A DNA stretch of 64,000 nt from Bin87 sp965204395 (GCA_965204395.1 OZ241987.1:2108001-2172000), one strand, 5' to 3'; shown: positions 1 to 8,181, counted from the first letter of the stretch. Made by a program: numbers and translations. The notes: generated by a model not told the origin, from the sequence alone.

Positions 1-253
1 CTCCCGATAACGTCATAGTCGGGCTGGTTATCTGAAATATTCGCATCCAGTGGTTGACATCTCTCGTGATGTCCGGGTCGATCAGGGGCGCCTGCCAGTA
101 CAGGGCGGTGGTTATCAGTATAGCGATAACCTGCATCAACAGAAACTCTGCCACCACCAGCGAAGCCGCCAGAGCGTGTATCCGAAGGAGCGCCCAGGAC
201 CGCCATCCATCGGGTTGTGGTCCGACGTCCCATTCAGGATCGGGCGTCGTCAT
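1..253 (-). CDS. Membrane protein, N-terminal part (cut by left window edge)
   Basis: Reading the minus strand from an ATG at 253 gives 84 codons without a stop, running off the window. An acidic and proline-rich start (MTTPDPEWDVGPQPDG) is followed by a long hydrophobic stretch at about residues 26-52, so it is an inner-membrane protein. The start lies only 10 bases after the stop of the recoded sulfurtransferase gene, which implies a shared transcript. The N-terminus would suit a CPBP/CAAX-type membrane protease or another polytopic protein, but no diagnostic motif is inside the window. The function is unknown. Confidence 0.6.
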   Translation of the reverse strand, partial: MTTPDPEWDVGPQPDGWRSWALLRIHALAASLVVAEFLLMQVIAILITTALYWQAPLIDPDITRDVNHWMRIFQITSPTMTLSG

Positions 254-263
254 TGTTCGCCTG

Positions 264-1115
264 TCACACCGTCAACGGCGTATCGTCCCGGTTGGCCCAT
301 TCTCCCATGGAGGCGTCGTAGTTCTTGGCGTTCTCGAAACCGACGAGGCGAAGTACGAAGTTTCCGTGCGCCGCACGGATGCCGGCCTGTCAATAGGAGT
401 ACGCCGTCTTATCGGGTGTGATGCCGTGCTCGGTGAGAATCTGGCGGATCTCCGCGGCGGGCTTGAACTCGTGGGTGTCCCGGTCCATCAGGTGGAACCA
501 TTCCAGGTGCACCGCGCCGGGCACGTGTCCCACCCGCTTGTTGCGGTAGTTCTCGGCGGTGCCGTCCCATTCGGGATCGCTGCGCACGTCCCAAACCACC
601 ACGTTGTCCCGGACCCCGTCCAATGAGCAGGCTTCCTTGAGCTCGTCGCCGGTGGCTATGAAAGAGTTGTCGGCGCGCGGAGTGAAGGTAACCGACGCCG
701 GCGGACGGGCCCGGCCGAAGTCGACGGGCTGTCCTGCGTTGACCCACGCCCTCCATCCGCCGTTCAGCACCCTGACGTTGGTGTGTCCGTAGTAATTGAA
801 CACCCACCAGATGCGGGCAGCGGTGAGACCCTGGGCGTGGTCGTAGGTGACTACCGTGGTGTCGTCTCCGATGCCGTAGCCCTCAGCCATCGCCTTGAAC
901 TGCTCGGGCGTCATCACGTGTTGCCGATTGGTGTCGGGGTTCTTGGCCCAGTTGTCGGCCACGTGGGCCGCGCCGGGAATGTGTCCGCGCTGCCAGGCGT
1001 CGGCAGTGTTGGCGCAATCAAGGACGACCACGTTTGGATCGTCCAGATGGTCGGCGACCCAGGCCGGATCGGTGAGGTATTCAGGGTGAGCGTAGCCAAC
1101 GTCGGCGGTGGTCAT
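264..1115 (-). CDS. Rhodanese-type sulfurtransferase with an in-frame TGA (candidate selenocysteine) at the catalytic position
   Basis: This is a two-domain thiosulfate/3-mercaptopyruvate sulfurtransferase of 283 codons, the normal family length, which would move sulfane sulfur (or selenium) in the cytoplasm. The ATG at 1115 has GGAG upstream. Domain 1 is the inactive one: its active-site loop reads TYDHAQG, with Asp in place of Cys. Domain 2 reads AYSY, then TGA (390-392, residue 242), then QAGIRAAHGNFVLRLVGF and NYDASMGEWANRDDTP. This is exactly the family's CQxGxR active-site loop and C-terminal tail, with TGA replacing the catalytic Cys codon. The frame stays open for 41 more codons to the stop at 264-266, and the next gene starts 10 bases later. 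Stopping at the TGA would remove the catalytic loop. I read it as selenocysteine; a nonsense mutation or sequencing error is the alternative. Confidence 0.75.
363..379 (-). promoter_or_regulatory. Candidate bacterial SECIS hairpin
   Basis: On the minus strand, 10 bases after the TGA at 390-392, the transcript can form a perfect 7-bp stem (TCCGTGC with GCACGGA) closed by a GGC triloop. The apical loop begins 17 nt after the TGA and starts with GG. That matches the published bacterial SECIS rules (loop within roughly 16-37 nt of UGA, G among the first two loop bases). It lies inside the coding frame, as bacterial SECIS elements do. Confidence 0.6.
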
Positions 1116-1266
1116 AGGACGGCTCCTGCGGTAATGGTTCGGGATGCCGGCGATTGTAGGGTGGCCAGCCCAGTGGGTCAACGGCGGCGCCGCGACGCGA
1201 TTGACCCACATGGAGCCAACCGGCGCCTTTCGGGTGTTATCCTGTTGGAGTCAGGAGCGTAACACG

Positions 1267-1551
1267 ATGGTCAGGATACAGTTGGACGTCCCCGAAGAGG
1301 AACGCGCACGTTTCGCAAAGCAGGCCCACCGAGAAGGCATGACCCTGGACGCGTGGCTGATCAAAGTAGCGCGTCAGCACGTTCTCGAGTCCGACTCCAT
1401 AACGGCTACCGCGAAGCCAGCAGCATTGCGGGAGTTAGAGGATATCTGGAGGTGGTCCGATTCATTAAACGATGGAATTAGAGAACCCGACTGGGAGGAA
1501 CATCTGAGGAATATTGAAGCGTCACGGCTAAAAGGTCTGCCGGACATATGA
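1267..1551 (+). CDS. VapB-like antitoxin
   Basis: A 94-residue protein begins MVRIQLDVPEEERARF and continues with AHREGMTLDAWLIKVARQHV, a short strand followed by helices that resembles ribbon-helix-helix DNA-binding antitoxins. The acidic C-terminal half (WEEHLRNIEASRLKGLPDI) would wrap the toxin. Its stop overlaps the start of the PIN-domain gene (ATGA at 1548-1551), the usual coupling of type II modules. Expected role: neutralise the downstream toxin and autoregulate the operon. I chose the ATG at 1267 because the upstream in-frame residues look like noncoding sequence. Confidence 0.7.
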   Translation: MVRIQLDVPEEERARFAKQAHREGMTLDAWLIKVARQHVLESDSITATAKPAALRELEDIWRWSDSLNDGIREPDWEEHLRNIEASRLKGLPDI

Positions 1552-1943
1552 CGTTCGTAGATACCAACGTGTTCATGTACACCGTTGGGGGCTCTCATCC
1601 CTTACAGAGCGTATCCAGAGATTTCTTTCGCGCTGCGGTTCGAAACCAGACATTGCTTTGCACGTCAGCAGAGTTACTTCAAGAACTGGCACATGCCTAT
1701 TTGCGAGTCGGTAGACAAGACGTTTTTGACTCCGCCACGGCCGTGATACGCGCCGCACAAGTGGAAGTATGGCCTCTGGAAGCGGAAGACGTCATCCTCG
1801 CTCGCCAATTGCATGAACAGTACCCCGACCTGTCCGCCCGGGATCTCTGCCACCTGGCTTCCTGCCAACGTCGCGGCGTCAGCGACATAATGACGTTCGA
1901 CCAAGCGCTAGCCTCCGCATCCACCCGTTCCTCTACCAACTGA
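1548..1943 (+). CDS. PIN-domain ribonuclease toxin, VapC type
   Basis: The 131 residues carry the PIN acidic set: Asp5 in MTFVDTN, Glu42 and Glu46 in SAELLQELAHAY, Asp99 in DLSARDLCHLA and Asp118 in IMTFDQAL. PIN toxins are Mg2+-dependent RNases that cut tRNA or rRNA when their antitoxin is lost. The gene overlaps its antitoxin by 4 bases. It looks intact, with all expected carboxylates and normal family length. The RNA target cannot be told from sequence. Confidence 0.85.
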   Translation: MTFVDTNVFMYTVGGSHPLQSVSRDFFRAAVRNQTLLCTSAELLQELAHAYLRVGRQDVFDSATAVIRAAQVEVWPLEAEDVILARQLHEQYPDLSARDLCHLASCQRRGVSDIMTFDQALASASTRSSTN

Positions 1944-2101
1944 CACTTTCGCCTGGGGTTTTGTCCCGACCGCACTATCCCGGTGTCCCTCCATAGTGCG
2001 CTTGGCAGGGCGTGGGATTGCGGTGTATTGGGACTGGGATTTTCACTGGGCCGACGCCAACGAGCAGGTGATAAACTGAGCGTACCAAGCGGCCGCGAGG
2101 G

Positions 2102-2338
2102 ATGACCATGACTACTGAGGCAACACAAAAAACCGTAGCCGATTTGACCGTAGCAGAGCTCAAGGAATTGATCCGTGAGGTCGTTGTTGAAGTGGTTTGC
2201 GACTGGCTGATCGACCCGGACGAGGGTTTGGAGTTCAGGGAAGAGTTCGTTGAGCGCTTGGAGCAGTCCATGGCGGAAGCCGATTCCGGTGAAACTATGT
2301 CCGCAGAGGAGGTGTATCGGCGGCTGGGGTTGGACTGA
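2102..2338 (+). CDS. Small acidic antitoxin-like protein
   Basis: A 78-residue, strongly acidic protein opens with TQKTVADLTVAELKELIREVV and ends with MSAEEVYRRLGLD. Helical acidic proteins of this kind precede RelE/ParE toxins. Its TGA overlaps the ATG of the next, RelE-like frame (TGATG at 2336-2340). An ATG at 2108 is equally possible as start. The partner toxin is frameshifted, so this may now be an orphan antitoxin. Confidence 0.65.
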   Translation: MTMTTEATQKTVADLTVAELKELIREVVVEVVCDWLIDPDEGLEFREEFVERLEQSMAEADSGETMSAEEVYRRLGLD

Positions 2339-2605
2339 TGCCTTACTCTGCCCAGTGCACGAATACGGCTGTCGACGATTTTGCCACATTGGACGGAAAT
2401 TGTAGCGCAGCGGGTTCGATCCGCCATTCAGCGGTTAGTGGAAAATGTTGAATTAACCAGGCACCGCGCGCTGTCCGGTCCGTATCGCGGTCAGTTTCGA
2501 ATGAGAGTGGGCGACTACAGGATCTTATATCGGGTGGACTGGGAAAACCGTGTGATAACGGTGCTGAGAGTAGGACATCGCAGCGAGATATACCGCGGCA
2601 ACTGA
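2338..2605 (+). pseudogene. RelE/ParE-family toxin, apparently frameshifted
   Basis: The coupled ATG at 2338 reads MPYSAQCTNTAVDD, the typical RelE start. The rest of the family pattern continues one frame over: LPHWTEIVAQRVRSAIQRL, then GPYRGQFRMRVGDYRILYRVD and ITVLRVGHRSEIYR. The switch falls at a TTTT run at about 2379-2382, and removing one T restores a single 88-residue RelE protein. It is either a real inactivating frameshift or a homopolymer sequencing error. If intact, it would be a ribosome-dependent mRNase or gyrase inhibitor. Confidence 0.65.
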
Positions 2606-2689
2606 CCACACGCCATCTCCCATACATACCGCCGGCCAATCCCGGTACAATAGGCGCACTTCACGCGATTTTCTGCGAGGTGCGCTTTT

Positions 2690-4594
2690 ATGGTTCAGCA
2701 GGGACAGATCGACCATCTTCTGCAGGAGGCCGGCGAGATCCCGCCGCCGCCGCATGTATCCGGCCAGGCCACGCTCTCCGACTACGACGGCGTCTATGCC
2801 CGCTCGGTGCAGGACCCTGAGGGCTTCTGGGCCGAGGCCGCCGACGAACTGCACTGGTTTCGCCGCTGGGACGACGTTTTCCAGTGGGAATACCCCAACT
2901 TCCGCTGGTTCGTGGGCGGCCAGACCAATATCGCCTACAACGCGCTGGACCGGCACCTGACCACCGAGCGGCGCAACAAGGCCGCCCTCATCTGGCTGGG
3001 CGAGGACGGCACGGAGCAGGTCTATACCTACGCCCGGCTGGCCCAGCAGGTCAACCGCTTCGCCAACGGCCTCAAGTTCCTGGGCGTGGGCAAGGGCGAC
3101 CGCGTGGTCATCTACATGCCCCTGACCCCCGAGGGCGCCATCAGCATGCTGGCGTGCGCGAAGATCGGCGCGATCCACAGCGTGGTGTACGCGGGATTCA
3201 GCGTCGGTTCGTTGCGGGACCGCATCCAGGACGCCGAGGCCAAGGCGCTGATCACCGGCGACGTGGGCTACCGCCGCGGCAACAAGGTTGACCTCAAGGG
3301 CATCGCCGACGAGGCCGTGGAGGGCTGCGACAGCCTGGACAACGTCATCGTGTTCCGGCGCGAATTGGCCCGCGAGGACCTGCGCTCCAACGAGGTGGAC
3401 TTCGACGATTTGATGGCGCGCAGCAGCATCGACTGCCCCGCCGAGGTGATGGACGCCGAGGACCCGCTGTACATCCTCTACACCAGCGGGACCACCGGCA
3501 AGCCCAAGGGCGTCGTCCACGTCCACGGCGGCTACATGGTCGGCACCCACTACCACTTCAAGAACTTCTGGGACGTGAAGGACAACGACGTGTTCTGGTG
3601 CATGTCCGACATCGGCTGGGTCGTGGGCCACAGCTACATCGTGTACGCGCCGCTGGTGGCGGGAGCGACGACGGTGTTCCGCGAGGGCGCTCCCGACTTC
3701 CCCCACAACGCGGTGTTCTACGAGGTCATCGAGAAGTACGGCGTCAACGTGATCTTCACCGCTCCCACGGCGGTGCGGATGCTGATGCGCTACGGCGAAG
3801 AGCCGGCCAGCCGCTACAACCTGCGCTCGCTGCGGTTCCTCACCTGCGCCGGCGAGCCGCTGAATCCCGAAGCCCTGCGCTGGGCCTACGAGCACATCTG
3901 CGGGAGCGGCGAGTGGGCGCACATGGTGGACAACTGGTGGCAGACCGAGACCGGCGGCCCGTGCCTGGGCACCACCGCCACCATGACGACGAGGCCCGGC
4001 CGGGTGGGCAAGCCGCTGCCCGGCGCGGTGATGGACATCGTGGACCGTGAGGGCCAGCCCATCGAGGAGCCCGACAAGGGCGGTTTCCTGGTGATTCGCC
4101 GGCCCTTCCCTCACTTCTCGCGCACCGTGTGGGGCGACCCCGACCGCTACGCCGACACTTGGCAGCAGATCCCCGGCGTGTACTCATCGGGCGACGTGGC
4201 CCTGCGCGACGCCGACGGCTACTACATGGTGGTGGGCCGCGCCGACGACGTGCTCAATGTGGCGGGCCACCGCATCGGTTCCGCCGAGGTGGAGTCCGCG
4301 TTGGTGTCCCACCCCGAGGTTGCGGAGGCGGCGGTGATCGGCAAGCCCGACGAACTGCGCGGCGAGGTCATCAAAGGATTCGTAACCCTCCGCATGGGCA
4401 GCGAGGGCTCCGACCGCATGATCAACGACCTGCAACTCCACGTGCGCCGCGAGCTTGGCCCCATCGCCGTCCCGTCGGAAATCGAGTTCACCCCCACCCT
4501 ACCCAAAACCCGCTCCGGCAAAATCATGCGCCGCCTCCTCAAAGCCCAGGAACTCGGCCTAGACCCAGGAGATATAACCACGCTGGAGGAGTAA
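2690..4594 (+). CDS. acs: Acetyl-CoA synthetase (AMP-forming)
   Basis: This 634-residue adenylate-forming enzyme converts acetate, ATP and CoA to acetyl-CoA via acetyl-AMP. The P-loop-like A3 motif YTSGTTGKPKG starts at Tyr264. A5 is seen as DNWWQTETGGP, the hinge region as YYMVVGRADDVLNVAGHRIG, and the catalytic, acetylatable lysine is Lys611 in PKTRSGKIMRR. Length and the ACS-specific N-terminal region (FWAEAADELHWFRRWDDVF) argue against a medium- or long-chain ligase. GAGGTG precedes the ATG, and a TACAAT box lies about 40 bases upstream. It stands alone between two toxin-antitoxin modules. Confidence 0.95.
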   Translation: MVQQGQIDHLLQEAGEIPPPPHVSGQATLSDYDGVYARSVQDPEGFWAEAADELHWFRRWDDVFQWEYPNFRWFVGGQTNIAYNALDRHLTTERRNKAALIWLGEDGTEQVYTYARLAQQVNRFANGLKFLGVGKGDRVVIYMPLTPEGAISMLACAKIGAIHSVVYAGFSVGSLRDRIQDAEAKALITGDVGYRRGNKVDLKGIADEAVEGCDSLDNVIVFRRELAREDLRSNEVDFDDLMARSSIDCPAEVMDAEDPLYILYTSGTTGKPKGVVHVHGGYMVGTHYHFKNFWDVKDNDVFWCMSDIGWVVGHSYIVYAPLVAGATTVFREGAPDFPHNAVFYEVIEKYGVNVIFTAPTAVRMLMRYGEEPASRYNLRSLRFLTCAGEPLNPEALRWAYEHICGSGEWAHMVDNWWQTETGGPCLGTTATMTTRPGRVGKPLPGAVMDIVDREGQPIEEPDKGGFLVIRRPFPHFSRTVWGDPDRYADTWQQIPGVYSSGDVALRDADGYYMVVGRADDVLNVAGHRIGSAEVESALVSHPEVAEAAVIGKPDELRGEVIKGFVTLRMGSEGSDRMINDLQLHVRRELGPIAVPSEIEFTPTLPKTRSGKIMRRLLKAQELGLDPGDITTLEE

Positions 4595-4637
4595 GAGCAC
4601 CATTCGTGGCGCGCCTTACGACTGCTAAAATTGCCCG

Positions 4638-4844
4638 ATGAACGGCAGGGAATTCGTAAGGCGCGCCCGGCGCTACGCGCGGAGGAATGGATTGGAATGG
4701 CGGTTTGACCCGGCGGAAGGCAAGGGTAGCCATGGCAGGTTTTATATGGGAGATCGGCAGACAATAGTGCAGCACGGCGAGATTCCCCGAAATACGCTGT
4801 TCGGTATGTTTCGCCAGTTGGGAATCAACCCCCGGGAGTTCTGA
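4638..4844 (+). CDS. hicA: HicA-type mRNA interferase toxin
   Basis: A 68-residue basic protein of the double-stranded-RNA-binding-like HicA fold, with its catalytic histidine (His32) in the motif GKGSHGRFYMG. HicA toxins cleave mRNA independently of the ribosome. A TAAAAT box ends only 6 bases before the ATG, so the transcript may be leaderless. The hicB-like antitoxin gene follows after 2 bases. All family features are visible and the gene looks intact. Confidence 0.8.
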   Translation: MNGREFVRRARRYARRNGLEWRFDPAEGKGSHGRFYMGDRQTIVQHGEIPRNTLFGMFRQLGINPREF

Positions 4845-4846
4845 TC

Positions 4847-5281
4847 ATGCGATACCTTTATCCTTGCACCATCGAAGGGAATACGGACGACGGGAACGGG
4901 TTTGTGGTGTCCTTTCCGGATATTCCGTGGGCTCACACCGGAGGCTTTACGTTCCGGGAAGCCCTCATCCTGGCTGAAGATTGCATGGTGGTTGCACTCA
5001 GCCACTATGTCGACCACGACCTGGATTTGCCCACACCCAGCCCCTACCAAGAGGGGCAGGAACTGCTAACGGTGCAGCCGGTGGTTGCCGCACAGCTGGA
5101 TCTCTACACCGCCATGCGCGAGCAAAAACTGGGCGCAGCAGAGCTGGCGGCGCGTCTGGGTATCTGCGAAGACGACGCAGCCGCGCTCGTGAACTTGGAC
5201 TACCGCACGCCCATCGGCGAGGTCGCCAAAGCCCTCAAAGCCGTGGGTTGCGAGCTGGCAGTGGCAGAACGGGCCGCCTGA
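4847..5281 (+). CDS. hicB: HicB-type antitoxin with C-terminal DNA-binding part
   Basis: The 144-residue protein has the degenerate RNase-H-like HicB fold in its first half (MRYLYPCTIEG, DDGNGFVVSFPDIP, REALILAEDCMVVAL). A helical second half (DLYTAMREQKLGAAELAARLGICEDDAAALV) resembles a helix-turn-helix that would bind the operator. It directly follows hicA. The long form with a DNA-binding tail is a known HicB architecture. Confidence 0.8.
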   Translation: MRYLYPCTIEGNTDDGNGFVVSFPDIPWAHTGGFTFREALILAEDCMVVALSHYVDHDLDLPTPSPYQEGQELLTVQPVVAAQLDLYTAMREQKLGAAELAARLGICEDDAAALVNLDYRTPIGEVAKALKAVGCELAVAERAA

Positions 5282-5311
5282 TAAGCTGTGTCAACTGTTG
5301 GAGGGGTTGAA

Positions 5312-6313
5312 ATGCTCGACGACTTGGTTGGCGTGATTGAAACGCTGCAACAGCGAATAAGAACCCACGGCGCAACGCTGAGAGCCAACGAGATACGCAC
5401 GCGCACGGCCTTGATAGACCCTTTGCTGACGGCATTAGGTTGGGATGTGTCCGACCCTGCGCTCGTCACGCCGGAGTATGCTGTGGGCGAAGGCAGGGCT
5501 GACTACGCTCTACACGGATCGGAGTCGATACCAGCGGCCGTAATTGAAGCCAAACGACTTGGGCACACGCTCAACGACGAAGAGCGTATGCAGATGCTGA
5601 ACTACGCGAACACAAGGGGAGTTCGGTATGCCGCCGTTACTGATGGCAACGTCTGGGAATTATACCCGGTCTTCACACAAACTCCTCAACCATTGGAAGA
5701 TCGCCGATTGTTAAATCTGCGCATTAGCAGCGAGCCTGCTCACGAACTCGTGCTGAAACTGCTACTACTCTGGCGACCCAACCTAGCATCAGGGCAACCA
5801 GTGACTGCGGAAGAGCCTTTGTTCAACGCTGGCCTCGTCGACCAGACTACGACACCTGAACCTGAAACGCAGGAACCGACGCAGACTTTCGAACCCCCCT
5901 CCACAGGTCCCACAAACAGGTCTCTCGCAGAGCCGAGATGGGTTTCATTGACGGAGTTCAACCCACCAAGCGGCAGTAGCCCTCCTAGTGCTATTCGGTT
6001 CCCCGGCGAAAAAGAGGAAAAGGTGATCAGCAGTTGGACCAGCATTTTGGTGGAAGTGGCCGTGTGGTTGAACTCAACTGGGGAATTAACTGTTATCAAA
6101 GCACCAGTTCCGTTGAGCAACAACAGTTATCTAGTTCACGTTGAGCCAAAACATCCTACAGGCGAGCAGTTTCGGCGGCGGCGGGAAATTGCTGATGGCA
6201 AACTCGTCATCAACACGTTCGGAAGTGCTGAACAAATGCGGAACAGCACCAGAAGGTTGCTCCAACACTGCGGTATCGACCCCGCTACCGTGCACTTGCA
6301 AGTGGAGCAATAA
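5312..6313 (+). CDS. Type I restriction HsdR N-terminal-like nuclease-fold protein
   Basis: The first 150 residues match the HsdR_N-type PD-(D/E)XK fold: RTRTALIDPLLTALGWDV, then GEGRADYAL with Asp64 and AVIEAKR with Glu79 and Lys81, then a YANTRGVRYAAVTDGNVWELY strand. No helicase follows, so this is a stand-alone 333-residue protein, not a full restriction subunit. Residues from about 170 to 230 are a proline- and threonine-rich linker, and the C-terminus (about 240-333) is a separate unknown domain. GGAGGGG lies 8 bases before the ATG at 5312, which I prefer to the GTG at 5288. It sits amid toxin-antitoxin genes, so a defence or nucleic-acid role is plausible but unproven. Confidence 0.7.
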   Translation: MLDDLVGVIETLQQRIRTHGATLRANEIRTRTALIDPLLTALGWDVSDPALVTPEYAVGEGRADYALHGSESIPAAVIEAKRLGHTLNDEERMQMLNYANTRGVRYAAVTDGNVWELYPVFTQTPQPLEDRRLLNLRISSEPAHELVLKLLLLWRPNLASGQPVTAEEPLFNAGLVDQTTTPEPETQEPTQTFEPPSTGPTNRSLAEPRWVSLTEFNPPSGSSPPSAIRFPGEKEEKVISSWTSILVEVAVWLNSTGELTVIKAPVPLSNNSYLVHVEPKHPTGEQFRRRREIADGKLVINTFGSAEQMRNSTRRLLQHCGIDPATVHLQVEQ

Positions 6314-6344
6314 CCGGCAGGCTGCAACTCCACCGGAGAACGAC

Positions 6345-6635
6345 ATGGCTACCGCACTGAAACCGGAGATGGAGGCGCGCATCGCCGAACTGGCGGAGCG
6401 GCTGGGCTTTGCCGGGCCGGACGCGATGGAGCGGGCGATCATCGCCGCGCTGGACTATCTGGACGAAAGCACCAGCAAGTGGGAACGGTGGTACACCCGC
6501 GCCGAGATCGACACGATGGTAGAACGCGACCGCGTGGCATATTTGAGGGAGAAGGGCTACTCTGAAACCGACCCACGCCCCTTGTCGCAACTGCTCCAAG
6601 ACGAATTGTACGACGAATTCGGGCTGCCCAAGTAA
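6345..6635 (+). CDS. VapB/PSK-type antitoxin-like protein without its own toxin
   Basis: 96 residues starting MATALKPEMEARIAELAERLGF. It is a clear paralogue of the next gene, sharing the pattern RIAxLAxRxGFxxPDxxERxxxxALxYLxxS. Its C-terminal half (WYTRAEIDTMVERDRVAYLREKGYSETDP) is longer and no toxin gene follows it directly. It could be an orphan antitoxin left by duplication of the module, or a second antitoxin acting on the same VapC. Confidence 0.55.
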   Translation: MATALKPEMEARIAELAERLGFAGPDAMERAIIAALDYLDESTSKWERWYTRAEIDTMVERDRVAYLREKGYSETDPRPLSQLLQDELYDEFGLPK

Positions 6636-6653
6636 CCAAAGGACGCTGTGACC

Positions 6654-6905
6654 ATGACTACCCTGGACAAGCCGGACATCGCAACTCGCATTGCGGCGCT
6701 GGCTCAGCGGATGGGTTTTGACGACCCTGACTCCGAAGAGCGAGTACTGGACATGGCGTTGGAATATCTGGAGGACAGCGTCGCCGGCCGCCCACGCTGG
6801 CGGACCCGCCAATACTGGGATGATTCCTCCCAGGAGCACGCGGCGGATTTGGCGCGGCAAGGCCACGCCGATGGCTTGGATAAGTCCTCATCACGGAAAA
6901 CGTAG
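6654..6905 (+). CDS. VapB-like antitoxin
   Basis: About 83 residues beginning MTTLDKPDIATRIAALAQRMGF with the acidic YLEDSVAG segment, resembling antitoxins of the Rv0623 type. It ends 16 bases before the VapC gene. A GTG at 6648 is an alternative start. The tail (GLDKSSSRKT) is basic and serine-rich, unlike its upstream paralogue. Confidence 0.6.
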   Translation: MTTLDKPDIATRIAALAQRMGFDDPDSEERVLDMALEYLEDSVAGRPRWRTRQYWDDSSQEHAADLARQGHADGLDKSSSRKT

Positions 6906-6921
6906 CAGGATCGGCGGGCTG

Positions 6922-7314
6922 ATGATTGTATCCGATACCTCATCGTTGATGGCGTTGGTGATGGATGAACTGGAAGCGCCCGACGTCCGCCACGCCATTG
7001 ATGAAGCCGGACAAATGCTAATCTCCGCCGCCACGCTGGTGGAATTCTATATCGTGGCCATGGGCAAGGGCAAAGGTATCTATGCGCGCGCCCAAGCCTT
7101 GATTCGGGAGTTGCCCATTGCCATCGTTCCATTCGATGCGGAGCAGGCCGAAATCGCCCGCCGCGCCTACGAACAATACGGTAAAGGGCGGGGCCATCCG
7201 GCCCAACTGAACTTCGGCGATACTTTCTCATATGCACTGGCCAAGGCCCAAGGATTGCCACTACTGTTCAAGGGCGACGACTTTGCCCGTACCGACATTG
7301 CGGTAGTGCTATAA
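6922..7314 (+). CDS. PIN-domain ribonuclease toxin, VapC type
   Basis: 130 residues with the PIN catalytic carboxylates Asp5 (MIVSDTSS), Glu41 (ATLVEFYIV), Asp100 (LNFGDTFSYALAKA) and Asp119/Asp120 (LLFKGDDFARTDI). The arrangement is that of the Rv0624-like VapC branch. It follows a VapB-like gene. A perfect TATAAT (7310-7315) overlaps its stop codon and may serve the next gene. Confidence 0.85.
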   Translation: MIVSDTSSLMALVMDELEAPDVRHAIDEAGQMLISAATLVEFYIVAMGKGKGIYARAQALIRELPIAIVPFDAEQAEIARRAYEQYGKGRGHPAQLNFGDTFSYALAKAQGLPLLFKGDDFARTDIAVVL

Positions 7315-7358
7315 TCCCGACATCCCCACCCACTCCCCTCCCCAGGCAGGTTCGAGCC

Positions 7359-8153
7359 ATGAAGTCGTTGCGCGTTGCCATGTTGCACCTCTCTCCCGTG
7401 GTCGCCGATGTGGAGCACAACCGCGGCCTGGCTGAGCAGGGGCTGACCCGAGCCGCCGAGATGGGTGCCCAGTGGATCATCACCCCCGAACTGTTCATTA
7501 CCGGCTACAAATTCGCCGAGGTCATCGGCACCGACTGGATCCTGCCCCAGCCCGACGAATGGATGCAGAAGTTCTGCGGGCAGGTGGCCGACCACGGCGT
7601 TACGGTGTTCCTGTCCCATCCCGAGCGCGACCCCGACGAAGGCCTGATGTACAACACCGTGTTCGTCATCGGACCCGACGGCAGCATCATCGGCCGGCAC
7701 CGCAAGGTGAAGGCGCTGCGCGGCCCTGAAGCGTGGTCGTCGCCCGGCGCAGAGATAATGCCCATCAAGGTCCCGACCGGGGAAGTCGACGGCCAGGTGC
7801 CCGTGGGCGTGATCATCTGCGCCGACGCCTACCGCAACGACGTGTCCGGCATCCTGCAGGAACGGGGCGCAAAGCTGCTGGTCTCCCCTGCATCGTGGGG
7901 TCCCGGCGACTGCGGGCCGCTGGGCGAGTGGGAGCAGCGCACGCTGGACACAGGGCTGCCCATCATGGTCTGCAACCGCTCGGGCTGGGAGGCCGACGAC
8001 CTCGATTTCAACGAGGCGGTCAGCGTCGTCGCCAGGGACGGCAAGCGCGTGTTGGAGGCATTCTGCGGCGAAGAGTCGGCGGTGCTGACCTTCGACTGGG
8101 ACCTGGACGCCATGCAGCCGTTGTCTGAGGACTACGAGGTGGCGTGGCTGTGA
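7359..8153 (+). CDS. Carbon-nitrogen hydrolase (nitrilase superfamily)
   Basis: 264 residues with the complete Glu-Lys-Cys triad: Glu44 in WIITPELFITGY, Lys116 in IGRHRKVKAL and Cys154 in VGVIICADAYRN. These enzymes hydrolyse amides or nitriles in the cytoplasm, and the subfamily signals are too weak to name a substrate. The lone TATAAT overlapping the upstream vapC stop suggests a separate promoter. It is followed by a HicBA module and has no metabolic neighbours. Confidence 0.85.
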   Translation: MKSLRVAMLHLSPVVADVEHNRGLAEQGLTRAAEMGAQWIITPELFITGYKFAEVIGTDWILPQPDEWMQKFCGQVADHGVTVFLSHPERDPDEGLMYNTVFVIGPDGSIIGRHRKVKALRGPEAWSSPGAEIMPIKVPTGEVDGQVPVGVIICADAYRNDVSGILQERGAKLLVSPASWGPGDCGPLGEWEQRTLDTGLPIMVCNRSGWEADDLDFNEAVSVVARDGKRVLEAFCGEESAVLTFDWDLDAMQPLSEDYEVAWL

Positions 8154-8181
8154 TGAGGATGTCCGGTACGGGATTCTGACA

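Noticed and set aside
264..389. Explaining the region after the TGA as ordinary intergenic DNA
   Set aside because: The frame continues with sulfurtransferase-specific residues to a stop just before the next gene, so it is coding or only very recently inactivated.
2525..4114. Long open minus-strand frame (529 codons) opposite acs
   Set aside because: It is antisense to a clear acetyl-CoA synthetase and is a low-complexity Ala/Val/His/Gly reading typical of the shadow of a GC-rich gene.
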